Source: Hsuehochloa calcarea (Eukaryota > Streptophyta > Magnoliopsida > Poales > Poaceae). Taken from it: a DNA stretch of 64,000 nt. The stretch is from the NCBI GenBank assembly GCA_036346395.1, contig CM070604.1, positions 29,787,662 to 29,851,661 on the forward strand, given 5' to 3'. The notes under the pieces are model-generated. The model was not told where the DNA came from. It was given only the letters and a program-made list of their open reading frames with translations, and made no database searches. Of this stretch, positions 54,775 through 64,000 are shown one piece after another (position 1 is the first letter of the stretch; every line of letters starts with the position of its first letter). The translations under genes were made by a program, and so were the position numbers.

Positions 54775-55740
54775 ATGGATAAGTTTTCTACTCAACCGCA
54801 TATCTTCGATGGGCATGACTATGCCTATTGGAAGAATCGTATGCGAGCCTTTCTTGAGAGCGAGGGACAAGCTATTTGGGATGTTGTTCGAGCCCCGCTT
54901 GTTATTCCTGAAATTGCAACACCTGCTTCAGCGATTCTTGTGGCAAATAACAACAAAGCTAAAAATCTTTTATATGGTGCACTTGGTAGACAAGAATATG
55001 ATCGCATTTGCAATCTTACCATCACAAGATGAAATTTGGAACACTCTCGAAACATATCATGAGGTTCGTCCCAAATCAAAAAGGTCGCCAAACAGTTTAC
55101 AAGCGTGAATACAATAAATTCGAGATGCGTCTGGAGAGATCATCGATGACATTTTCATCGCTTTAATAAAGTAATTAATCAAATGAAAGTCGTTGATATT
55201 AAATATTCTCAATCAAAATGCCACCGATCTCTTGGCCGCAATCAACACCAAGGAGTGGGAGATGAAGGCTCTTGCTATAGAGGAAAATGTTGATCTTTCA
55301 AGTCTTACTTTAGAATTGCTTTATAGTAAACTCAAGACTCATGAAATTAAAAGAGTTGATCATCCTAAGAAAGACAACATGGCATTGATAGTGATCCTCT
55401 CAAAGGTCTTGATGGTACTCTTGAATCTTCTTGATTTTTCATTTACTTGCTTATCTGCGATTTACGAGGAGGAGCTTGAAAGTATTCTGAGGCAGAGTTA
55501 GCTCTCCTAGCTAAAAAATTCACACGGGCCTACAATAATGTGAGAAACAAAAGAGAGGTGGTCGGTGACATGCTATGAATGTGGTGAGCTCAATCATATC
55601 CGGCAAATTACCACAAGTTTGAAAGGTAAGAGCAATCATAAGGAAGGAAAGTCGACTTGGAAGAAGCCTCCTTTCAACAAATCAAGGTATGAGGCTAATA
55701 AGCTTGTGAAGGCGCTCATCGGGTCCTTACAGCTTTGAGG
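54775..55740 (+). pseudogene. Sirevirus-like gag, N-terminal part, frameshifted
   Basis: The ATG at 54775 lies 46 bases after the primer site and opens MDKFSTQPHIFDGHDYAYWK and MRAFLESEGQAIWD, typical of copia gag. The frame stops at 55030. Text resumes in pieces: NQNATDLLAAINTKEWEMKA (55205), LTLELLYSKLKTHEIKR (55303), and ELALLAKKFTRAYNNVRNK (55497). A zinc knuckle CYECGELNHI follows at about 55570, its final Cys not readable. Gag would coat and package element RNA. Confidence 0.82.
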
Positions 55741-55748
55741 ATCAATCC

Positions 55749-56700
55749 TTGAGCGATGTGGATTCCGGAGTGAGGAGGACAAGGAGGAGAGATCCTCAAG
55801 GCAAAAAGAAAGGGAAGGCCAAGGACTTCACCGGCATGTGCTTCATGGTCGACAGCGACATTGATGATAATGAGGTATCTTTTTCTTATGATGAGCTTTA
55901 CGCTAAATATGATTCTATAGTTGAGCAATTGCTTAGTCAAGATGAAGCACTAGAATTTGTCATGACAAAAAATAAGAAATTAGAGTCAAAGATTAACAAA
56001 CTGAAAATAGAGCTTAAAAATGCTAAGACTCTTGAACCTGATGAATGTTTATCTTGCCATACTATGCATTCAGAAATTACCAAGTTACAATCTGCTCATA
56101 ATATTTACGTACAACAACTTGAGAATGCTAGATCTGAACTAAATGAAATTAAAAGTGCTCCTTGTGAAAAATGTTTAGAATCTAGTAAATTGATTGCTTT
56201 GATGTGTTTGATTCTAGCCCTTGCACTTCATGTTTAGAAAAGAGCGTGAAATCAAAGATATCTTAGAAGTCATAGAGTCAAATATGCTAAGCTTAAGGAT
56301 AATATTGAAAATACTACTTGTGCTTCTTGTTCCGCTCTTAAGCTTGAAATTGCTTTATATAAGGAGAAATCTATGGATAAAACTTGTGATGCTTGTGTTA
56401 ACTTGAGAAAAGAAAATGCTTACCTTCATGATACCTTAGAAATTTTCTAAAGGTAAGAAACAATTAAACATGATTCTTGACAAGTCTAAAACTCCTTATA
56501 AGAAGCAAGGTTTAGGATTCAATTCTTTTCAAGACAATTCAAACCCAAAAGTCATTCAAGTCTTGGAAAAGGTTTAATTGAATTCAAAACCCAACTTTGC
56601 AAAAATATCTTTTAAATCTGCAGTTTTGCCCAACCTTGTATTAATTCAAATGGTGCTTCCTCTAGTGGTACCAAGTACCATTGCACTTATTATAAGAAAA
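55749..56700 (+). pseudogene. Sirevirus-like gag extension with coiled coil
   Basis: The 162-residue frame 55749-56237 is acidic, then forms a clear coiled coil: NKKLESKINKLKIELKNAK and LQSAHNIYVQQLENARSEL, with a paired-Cys spacer (ECLSCHTMH, CEKCLES). Similar heptad text continues in shifted frames to about 56450. A degenerate second knuckle (HCTYYKKSGHLIE) lies near 56675. Long coiled-coil gag tails are a Sirevirus mark and bind partner proteins; which partner cannot be told here. Confidence 0.75.
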
Positions 56701-57164
56701 GTGGGCATTTGATTGAATTCATTGGCGCGAGTTGAAAAATGATAGGAAAAATCTTGATATAATTTCATTCAGGCAACCTAGAGTTTTATGAGACATGGTA
56801 ACACCGAAAGGAATAAACACGGATTAGGATTTTTCACATGCTAATCATTATGTTTCTACATATCCTAATTCTCATGTTCTTGAGTCACGGCCTGATCATT
56901 GGTCACCTGGTCGACCGATTTAGTCGTCGGTCGATCACAAAGACAACGCCTGGTCGATCGCCCCTAAACGATTTAAATCCCATGTTAATTTAAACATTGC
57001 TCATAATGTAATTCTAGATAAAATCAAGGATAGTACTTACGGTTTGTATACTCCTTTCAGACGTGTGTCTCGATCTTTGATTCCTAAATCTTGTTTATCT
57101 AACTTGATGTTGAGACACATAGTTCTTCTGTTCCTTGATTTTCGAGAATACTGCGGAAAGGGAA

Positions 57165-57400
57165 GAACACGTGGTTCGTTGACTCGGGTGTTCACGCCAC
57201 AAGACAGGAAACTCAAGATGGTTCACCTCTTTCACGCGGGCAACAGGTGATGACTTCATCACCTTTGGAGATGTTACACAAGGGCGAATTGAAGGAACAG
57301 TATCAATTAGGGTGAACAACAAATTCATTCTAAAGGATGTCGCTCTTGTGGACAAGCTTAGGTATAATCTCCTTTACGTATCTCGACTTCTTGATGATGG
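57165..57400 (+). pseudogene. Sirevirus-like protease region
   Basis: The text TWFVDSGCSRH, with the aspartic protease motif DSG, is read at about 57171-57205 with a shift. It is followed by DDFITFGD and GRIEGTVSIRVNNKFILKDV. A stop-containing frame change lies near 57215. Protease would cut the gag-pol polyprotein. Confidence 0.7.
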
Positions 57401-58190
57401 CTATGAGACCTATTTTTAAGAAAAATGCTTGTCGTGTGCTTGATTCTACTGGTGAGCTTGTGTTTGGAATATCTAAAGTTGGTAGAATTTTTGGAGCTGA
57501 CTTTTCAGAATCTCTTGCTGGATCTCTTAAATGTTTGCTTACATTTTCTTCTGATTTCTGGCTTTGGCACCGATGTTTGGGGCACATTGGTTTTGATCAT
57601 CTGACACGAGTTAGCAACCTTGATCTCATGAGAGGTTTGCCCAAACTCAAAGCTGTCAAGGATACTGTATGTGCACCCTATAGGCATGGCAAACAAGTTG
57701 TCGCCTCACACCCTTCTGTGACTATGGTTATGACTGACGGACTAGGACAATTGCTTCATATGGATACTGTTGGTCCTGCTAGAGTCCAGTAAGTCGGTGG
57801 AAAATGGTATATTCTTGTCATAGTCGATGATCTTTCTAGATATTCTTGGGTGTTCTTTCTTGCTTCAAAAGATGAAGTTTTTGGTTATTTTCATGACCTT
57901 GTTCTTCGTTTGGCTTCTGAGCTTCCTGGTGCCTTGAGAGCGATTCGCAGTGATAATGGCACGGAGTTCAAAAATACTTCTTTTTGTGCTGAGCGTGGTA
58001 TTGAGCATCAGTTCTCCTCTCCACACGTCCCTCAACAAAATGGCGTGATGGAAAGGAAGAATAGAACCTTGGTCGAAATGGCTAGGACGATGCTAGATGA
58101 GTATAGCACACCGGAGATTTTGGATGAAGCTATTGCTCTGACTTGCCATATTGCAAATCGTGTCTTTTGAGACCCTCTTTAGGCAAGACT
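57401..58190 (+). pseudogene. Sirevirus-like integrase, frameshifted
   Basis: The pre-integrase zinc domain reads WLWHRCLGHIGFDHLTRVSN and CAPYRHGKQ, where the usual CxxC is now C..Y. The core reads LLHMDTVGPARVQ with the first Asp, then a TAA at 57790; LVIVDDLSRYSWVFFL follows. RAIRSDNGTEFKN holds the second Asp and HVPQQNGVMERKNRTL the Glu. The frame runs cleanly from 57850 to 58170 and is lost after ANRVF. All three acidic residues are present. Confidence 0.85.
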
Positions 58191-58790
58191 CCTTATGAGC
58201 TTCGTTTTGGTAGAAAACCCTCTGCTTCGTATTTTGAGTCTTTGGATCAAAATGTTTTATTCTTAAGGCAGAAACTTAGATAAATTTGAATCAAGAACTT
58301 TTGATGGGATATTTACGGGTTATCCCGCTCATTCGAGGGTTTTCGGTTTTAATCTGAGACTAACCATATTCGGGAGACTTGTAATGTCACTTTTGATGAG
58401 ACTAGCCCCAGAGCTAGATCAATTATTCTGAGATGATTCACGGTGTGAGAGCATTTTTGTGGAGGAAGATGAGAACGGTCGATATTATTCCTTCATCTGC
58501 TGCCGAGGCGCCCATATTGATACAAGAACACCTACGTCTACTTCACCTTGATTGAGGCTCTGTTGCATCATCATCGCAGCAGATACTGCGGAGGTCGAAG
58601 AAAGCGATATCGATATCTCACCCGGTGCTCCGCCGCATTCAGAGACGGCATCCTCGGATCGGATAATAGGTAATCTACATGAGCGAGTCACTCGCTCCAG
58701 TATAATGATCCAAATCTCTACTCTCATTCGGCTTTTGTTGCTTCTTTTGAACCCCACGATATATCACATGCTTTATCGATTCTAGTGGGT
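58191..58790 (+). pseudogene. Integrase tail and linker of the Sirevirus-like element
   Basis: The text follows the known order (TPYELRFGRKPS, YFESLDQ, ARSIIL) in several frames, then an acidic, low-complexity linker (EVEESDIDISPGAPP, 58590-58635) before RT. Small losses are frequent. No domain beyond the linker is evident. Confidence 0.6.
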
Positions 58791-59640
58791 AAATGCCATG
58801 CATGAGGAGTTAGAGAATTTTGAAAGAAACAAGGTTTGGAACCTAGTAGAACCTCCTAGTGGTCATAATGTTATAGGAACCCGTTGGGTGTTCAAGAATA
58901 AACAAGGTGAGGATGGTTACGTGGTTAGAAACAAGGCCGATTAGTAGCTCGGGGTTTGACCAAGTTGAGGGTTAGATTTTGATGAGACATTTGCTCATGT
59001 TGCTAGACTAGAAGCCATTCGCATTTTGCTCGCATTTGTCGTGCATCAAAAGATTTTAAATTATATCGGATGGATGTTAAAAGTGCATTCTTAAATGGTT
59101 TCATAGAGGAAGAAGTGTATGTTAAGCAACCCCCTGGTTTTGAGGATCCCAAGTATCCAAATCGTGTTTTCAAGCTATCTAAAGCATTGTATGGTCTTAA
59201 ACAAGCCCCTAGAGCACAGTATGATAGACTTAAGACCTTCTTGCTTAAAAATAATTTTGAGATGGGTAAAGTGGATAAAACTCTATTCATTCTTAGGCGT
59301 GGCAATGACTTCTTGCTTGCTCAAATTTATGTGGATGATATTATTTTTGGTGGTTCTTCTAATGCTCTTGTTTCAGCTTTTACGAGACTATGTCCGTGGA
59401 ATTTGAGATGCGTATGATGGGAGAGCTTAATTACTTTTTGGGACTCCAAATCAAGCAATGAAAGGAAGGAACTTTCATCCATCAGACAAAGTACACTAAA
59501 GATCTACTCAAACGCTTCAACATGGGTGACTGCAAGCCAATTTCCACTCCCATGGCAACCTCATTGCTTTGGATCCGGATGAGGAAGGAGAAGTCGTGGA
59601 TCAACGCGAGTACCGCATGACATGATCGGCTCCTTCATGT
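58785..59640 (+). pseudogene. Sirevirus-like reverse transcriptase, frameshifted
   Basis: RT starts WVNAMHEELENFERNKVWNL and GTRWVFKNKQGEDG. After stops at about 58940-58965 it continues FDETFAHVARLEAIRI. From 59070 the frame is open: MDVKSAFLNGFIEEEVYVKQ, PPGFEDPKYPNRVFKLSKAL and the intact catalytic box QIYVDDIIFGG. A base loss near 59370 ends the frame. The part after it (MMGELNYFLGLQIKQ) is out of phase. RT would copy element RNA. Confidence 0.88.
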
Positions 59641-60278
59641 TTGACGGCCTCGAGGCCGGACATTCACTTCACGGTATGCCTTTGTGCAAGATTTCAGGCG
59701 TCTCCGAGAACTTCCCATCGCCAAGCCGTTAAGCGCATATTCAGGTATTTACACTCTACCCTCTTATATGGCATTTGGTATTCATACTCTTTAGCTTTGT
59801 CCATTAGGGGTTTTTCAGATTCTGATTTTGCGGGCTGTCGATTAGATAGGAAGAGTACCTCAGGCACCTGTCACTTCCTAGGCACTTCTCTTGTATCTTG
59901 GTCTTCTAGAAGCGGTCTTACATTGCACAATCCACTTCTGTGAAGCGGGTATGTAGTCTGCTTGCTAGTTCTTTGTGCTGATTTTGTGGATGGCGTCCAC
60001 TTTGAAAGATTATGGGTTAAACTTTGCTAGTGTTCCTCTTTTACGTGATAACATACGCTATTAATATTGCTAAAAACCCAGTGCAACATTCTAGGACTAA
60101 GCACATATACATTCGCTTTCATTTCCTTAAAGATCATGTTGAAAAAGGAGATATTGTGATGCACTTCGTAGAGTCCGAAGCTCAATTGGCAGATATTCTC
60201 ACCAAGCCTTTAGATCAAACCAGGTTTTCCACCTTAAGAAGCGAGTTAGGGGTAATTTATCCCTATGGGTTAGTTTGA
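59641..60278 (+). pseudogene. Sirevirus-like RNase H, frameshifted
   Basis: 59641-59943 reads SRPDIHFTVCLCARFQASPR, AVKRIFRYLHST, GFSDSDFAGCRLDRKSTSGT and LVSWSSR. A shift follows, then AINIAKNPVQHSRTKHIYIR and LADILTKPLDQTRF to the stop at 60276-60278. The catalytic Asp in DSDFAGC is present. The stop codon overlaps the first polypurine tract. Confidence 0.85.
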
Positions 60279-60284
60279 GGGGGA
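60277..60284 (+). other. First polypurine tract after pol
   Basis: GAGGGGGAG overlaps the pol stop codon. It is far from the LTR, so it is an extra tract rather than the primer at the LTR edge. Similar tracts lie at 61619-61630, 61676-61687 and 61727-61735. Confidence 0.7.
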
Positions 60285-62056
60285 GTTTGATCTTTTCTGA
60301 TCTTTCCTTGTTCTTTTGATCTTTTATTGTTCTTCTTCTGAACTTAGTGATCTTTTTGAACTCGTTAGGTTTTTAGGCTTTTTATTGCATCTCATTGTAT
60401 CATATTGCATTCATATGAAAAATACATTAAGTGGTTTGAAAAATCCAAAAAGATGCATTGTAATATAAAATTTTCTGCTTATCTTTTACAATTGATGAAG
60501 CTTTGCCTATTACCCTTTGGAGCTTTAGTACTTCAATTCGTGCTCAATATCATGTCCAGTTCTTTGACTTGCTAGAATTATCATGCTTTTACATGTGTAG
60601 CTAAGTCTTTGCTATATGAGCTAGAACCTTAAAATAACTCAAACTAAGAAATTGCAATTTGTGGATGTTTTAGCGAGTTGCGCAATTAGTGCTCCTCTTG
60701 TGACACTGGCCCTGTCAGAATTGCTTTGTTAGCTCTTTGATCTAAAATTGATCATTACTTGAGCTTCTGTGTTCTTGAGATTCTAAAACTGCTCATGTGA
60801 AAAATGAAAATCAAGACTGTCTTATGCTTAAATTGTGCCAAACTATTCTTACGAGACTGCTTGTCAAATGACATGAACTTGGAGATAGTTTGATGAACCA
60901 GACGATCTCATGGGGACTGCTTGTCAGAAATGACATGAACTTCAAGATTTGTCGCCCTAGTAGAAGCTTAGAAAGAGTTTGTGGATGGCTCCTAGTCCAG
61001 GATCTTCTTTACTAAGATATACCTTTAATCAACTTCTGGTCGAAGCTTAGGATGAGTTTGTGGATGGCTCCTAGTCTAGGATCTTGTCACTAAGTTAGAT
61101 CATTAGTCAACTTCAATATTCAATGCATATGAGAAAAATATTGACAAATGGACGTTTACAAAAAGATTGAGCGAAATGATTCAATACAGGACCTGATTGA
61201 CTCTTAATGTGGTCTTTGTTAGATTTTTGATCTCACTTTGACATTTTGACATGGCCAATTTCACTTTAGGATCCTGTTGATGAACTTCTTTGAATTTGAG
61301 CGTTGCTTAAATTGATCAAATCTCTTGCTTTACTTTTGAGCCTTTGTGCTTAGCTTTGATATACATGTCTTACCATGATTTTGCTAAGCGTTGTCGGCGT
61401 GATATCTTTGTTGTGCAATATTAGAAATCTTGGCTAGCTCTTTTGGGTAATCTCAAAGCTTCTTGTAATCAAAATTGAAAAATACAAAAAATGAAGCCAC
61501 TCCATTGCACTTCATGCATACTCCTTTTTATGCTTATTTTGTTGTTGCTTCGTTCTTTATTCTCTATTGGTTATCTCTGGATGAGAGGAAAGCGTGATTC
61601 CTTGATGAATCCATTGTCAAAGGGGGAGAAGATGTGTTAATGAGAAGATATTTCATTGTTGAGGAGAAGATGATACAAAGGGGAGAAATTGAAAATTTGA
61701 AAATTTACAAATTTGAGGATCATAGTGAGGGGGAGTTCTTGAGTTGCATTATTATTGTCTTATTGAATATTCTGAACTTGAATTGCATTCTTTTCTCCTC
61801 ACAATGATCATAGGTCAATTGAACAATTGTTCTTTCATATGGACCTGATGTGAGAATTTTGACCCTTTTCTGGAAATCAAAGTTTTTATGCTTTCTTTTG
61901 CCTTGTCTCACATGCCTATACTATTCTGATGCCAGCTTGGTCATTTACATTGCTTTTTCTTGCTTATGGACCAAGTTGTGCCTTTGTGCGAAAACTGCGA
62001 GTAAACTCGTTTTCAAACCTCTTACTTCATTTTCTGGATAATTGCCAATGTGTTCA
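60285..62056 (+). other. Long 3' untranslated region of the Sirevirus-like element
   Basis: 1.8 kb of AT-rich DNA with no convincing gene. Two direct repeats lie within it: GACTGCTTGTCA with TGACATGAACTT at 60855 and 60914, and GTTTGTGGATGGCTCCTAGT at 60978 and 61055. Three further polypurine tracts lie at 61619-61735. Some Sireviruses carry an envelope-like gene here; I see none. Confidence 0.65.
60853..61090 (+). repeat. Two pairs of direct repeats in the 3' region
   Basis: Pair one has units about 59 bases apart (60853 and 60912). Pair two has units about 79 bases apart (60962 and 61041). Units are 80-90% alike by eye. Confidence 0.75.
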
Positions 62057-62058
62057 TC

Positions 62059-62068
62059 AAGGGGAGAT
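62059..62068 (+). other. Polypurine tract at the 3' LTR
   Basis: AAGGGGAGAT stands immediately before the LTR at 62069. It is the position-correct primer site for plus-strand synthesis. Confidence 0.85.
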
Positions 62069-63877
62069 TGTGGATATCATGGGAATATACTCGGATCTTA
62101 GGATGATGTGACAATTGGCAATGGTGTTTACGGTTTGTCGTTTCACGAGTTTTCGACAAAGCTACGAGCATTCAGACGAGGCGGTCCGACCGGTCCTAGC
62201 ACGGCGGTTCGACCGGTCCCAAATCGGCTCGACCGGCCATGTCGGCGGTCGGACCTATTGTGACCTAAAAGTGATCAAAAGCAGTGGGCCAAAAATAGGT
62301 GTTGTAGGCAAGTGAGGGATCCCAATGCACTTGGTCTCATGATTTTGGAGTCTCGGTAAAAGTTATATTGGTTTTAATTTTGAAGGTTTGAATTTGTGGC
62401 ATGAATTTCGACTAAGTCCCTAGGGCGGTCCGGCCAAGCTCACGAGGCGAGCGGTCCGATCCAAGATAGCGGTCCGACCGGCTCACATGGAGCGGTCAGA
62501 CCGGATTGACTTGAACGCGTCGGCCAACCGTGGCGATGTTGTTTTGTTAGGTCAAAGTCATTGGTATCGTGACATATGGTTTGCATGATGCATGTTTTGA
62601 CTAACATGGGTCAAGTTGTGAAGAACTTGTTCCGAATTCGTGTTTGCTTGTCTATGGTTGTGCGAGTTGCTTGGTGGTCAACGACGGTCAGCGGCGAGGA
62701 GGATCGGGACTAGACTTTGAGAGTTGAGGTCGAGCGATCGGCGATGCGGGTGAGGTCAATGACTCAAGCGTGACACAAGATGGACAAGGGTGACCTATTG
62801 GCAAATCCATGGCGCATGGTGAAGCGGTTTAGGTCAAAAGTTAAAGACGGCGCTTTGCGAAGCGTGCGTGTGTGATCCGTTTGTTAGTGGGCCTTAACGG
62901 GAGCCCAATTAAGTCAAACCCTAGAGAGTTCTAGGCCTGCACTATAAATAGGAGGAGGTGGGGGCAGCACCTCTCTCTCTCGCTGTTTTTCACCTCTTTT
63001 GTTGCTTTCAAACCCTAATTGGCTTAGGGGGAGTTGAGGTGGAGGCTAGGGCTTTTCATGGTTTGAGGAGAATTTCGTGATCTTGGATTGACCAGCGATA
63101 CATGATGGTGTGGGTGTAATCCGAAGAGCGATCACGTTCTTAATCTATGCAAGGTTTGCTTGAGATAAGTCTCTTTTCGTTCTTGCTTTCAATTTCGTGA
63201 TTTTAGGGCTTTCTTTGATCCGCGAGTTTGTGATTGATTCTTTCACGTGAATTAGCTTGCTGTGATATGTGTGAATCTATCTAGCATCATCTTGATCATC
63301 AATCTCTCACGAACAAGCATTAGGATCAAGTTTTTGTTCTTGCCCGGTTTTAGACCTTCTGTTAATCAATTGGCAATTGTTCAGGATCTATCCAAGAATT
63401 ATCATAATATTCAATTGGAATAGGTCCTCAATAGCATAGAGAAGGTGTGTGCAAAGTTTCGTAAAGTTTGGAGTTGAGAATCAAAAGTTTGACCTAATTG
63501 CAACTTCGTCATCGGGCTGATTTTACTGTTTCAGATCGGTTCGAGTCGTACGGTCGACCGCCCGTCATCACCGGTCGGACCAATTTTGGAGCGGTCCGAT
63601 GATCTGACAATTGATCGCCGACCGCCCGGCAATCGGTCCAACCGGCTGGGTCCAGAGGTCAGACCGTCCTTGCTTTGAGATTTTGCAATCTTAGTTGTTT
63701 TTGTTATTTTGCTTAGGGGACTTAATTGGATTCAATACTAGTCTTCCGTTGTACTGGTATATTGATCTTCATAGCTTCCTAATAGCTATTGGAGTGAAAT
63801 TGTGTTGAATTCATTATTTGGGAAAAAGTGAGCATGCTCCTATTCACCCCCCCTCTAGTCGCCTTTTCGGTCCAACA
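62069..63877 (+). repeat. 3' LTR of the Sirevirus-like element, full length
   Basis: At 1809 bases it is about twice as long as the 5' LTR. It contains a TATA box (ACTATAAATAGG at 62941), a CT-rich initiator-like region after it, and CGGTCCGACCGG-like motifs at 62175-62500 and 63545-63665. It ends GGTCCAACA and is followed by CCAGA. Confidence 0.93.
62942..62951 (+). promoter_or_regulatory. TATA box of the Sirevirus-like LTR
   Basis: CTATAAATAG is followed within 50 bases by CTCTCTCTCTCGCTG. It is present only in the 3' LTR; the matching part of the 5' LTR is deleted. Confidence 0.7.
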
Positions 63878-63882
63878 CCAGA
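63878..63882. repeat. Target-site duplication CCAGA, right copy
   Basis: This is the partner of 53846-53850. Confidence 0.95.
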
Positions 63883-64000
63883 TTAACCACCATTTGAGTA
63901 TTCATTGCATTAGCTGCTTCCTATAGTCTACACATCCATCAAAATAGATGTAAAGACAACTTTTCTTAATGGAGAATTGGAGGAATAAATCTATATGGAG
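63883..64000 (+). pseudogene. Copia RT of the host element, continuation
   Basis: After the duplication the text is LTT, then IALAASYSLHIHQ, the expected RT sequence following PVAR. A one-base difference and a TAA break it before NGELEE and the window end. It confirms that the element at 51755 is the host. Confidence 0.85.

Larger units (their letters stand above)
53851..63877 (+). mobile_element. Sirevirus-like Ty1/copia element, nested
   Basis: LTRs 53851-54714 and 62069-63877 are flanked by CCAGA. It has a Met primer site, a long gag with a coiled-coil extension, protease, integrase, RT, RNase H and a 1.8-kb 3' region with several polypurine tracts. The long coiled-coil gag and repeated polypurine tracts are features reported for Sireviruses. 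The two LTRs are of very unequal length because the 5' LTR has lost about 945 bases. The genes are broken throughout. Confidence 0.9.

Noticed and set aside
1..64000. Search for an intact host gene or a new defence or biosynthetic system
   Set aside because: Apart from the SufB fragment, every recognisable protein text belongs to a retrotransposon. Nothing suggests a functional non-transposon system in this window.

Overview
The window is repeat-rich nuclear DNA of a flowering plant, most likely a grass (Poaceae, possibly rice-like). I see no intact cellular gene. The content is retrotransposons of the Tekay/Del, Tat and Ty1/copia types nested in one another, two small Mutator-like elements, and one captured fragment of a plastid SufB (Fe-S scaffold) gene. 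The grass call is an inference from the element types and from the rice-like SufB fragment. No bacterial operons, CRISPR arrays, rRNA or tRNA genes were seen.

Layout. 1-25395: a minus-strand Tekay/Del chromovirus (left LTR cut by the window edge; right LTR 21469-25395). A second, related Tekay element on the plus strand (7877-21211, TSD TTTGC) sits inside its leader. 25396-33526: a rearranged third Tekay-type element on the minus strand, with scrambled LTR pieces on the left, a PR-RT frame still open, and a full-looking LTR at 31371-33526. 33527-41601: the 3' part of a plus-strand Tat-lineage Ty3/gypsy element with RT, RNase H, a second RNase H-like domain, integrase, three tandem arrays, an antisense gene that seems to contain introns, another array and a short 3' LTR. 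41602-42299: low-copy-looking DNA. 42300-46596: a possible Stowaway-type MITE split by a 3.8-kb deleted copia element (42643-46440, TSD GATGG). 46597-48516: unassigned DNA with small tandem repeats. 48517-50291: two abutting Mutator-like elements delimited by three exact copies of the 9-mer TTTATTATA; the second carries the SufB fragment. 50292-51754: unassigned DNA with a degenerate tandem repeat. 51755 to the window end: a decayed plus-strand copia element, split at its RT by a 10-kb Sirevirus-like copia element (53851-63877, TSD CCAGA).

None of the retroelement genes looks fully functional. Breaks include frameshifts, CAG-to-TAG type stop codons, changed catalytic residues in two reverse transcriptases, a one-base loss in the protease active-site codons shared by both Tekay copies, and a Sirevirus 5' LTR that lacks its TATA region. 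LTR pairs differ mainly by 1-3 base indels, many of them beside CAG/CTG trinucleotides. Part of the apparent damage may therefore be consensus error in methylated DNA rather than true mutation.

The most noteworthy structures are the triple-TSD Mutator pair with its SufB capture, the apparently spliced antisense gene with flanking arrays in the Tat element, the inverted pair of Tekay elements, and the promoter-less 5' LTR of the Sirevirus. Alignments were made by eye, so identities and some boundaries are approximate.
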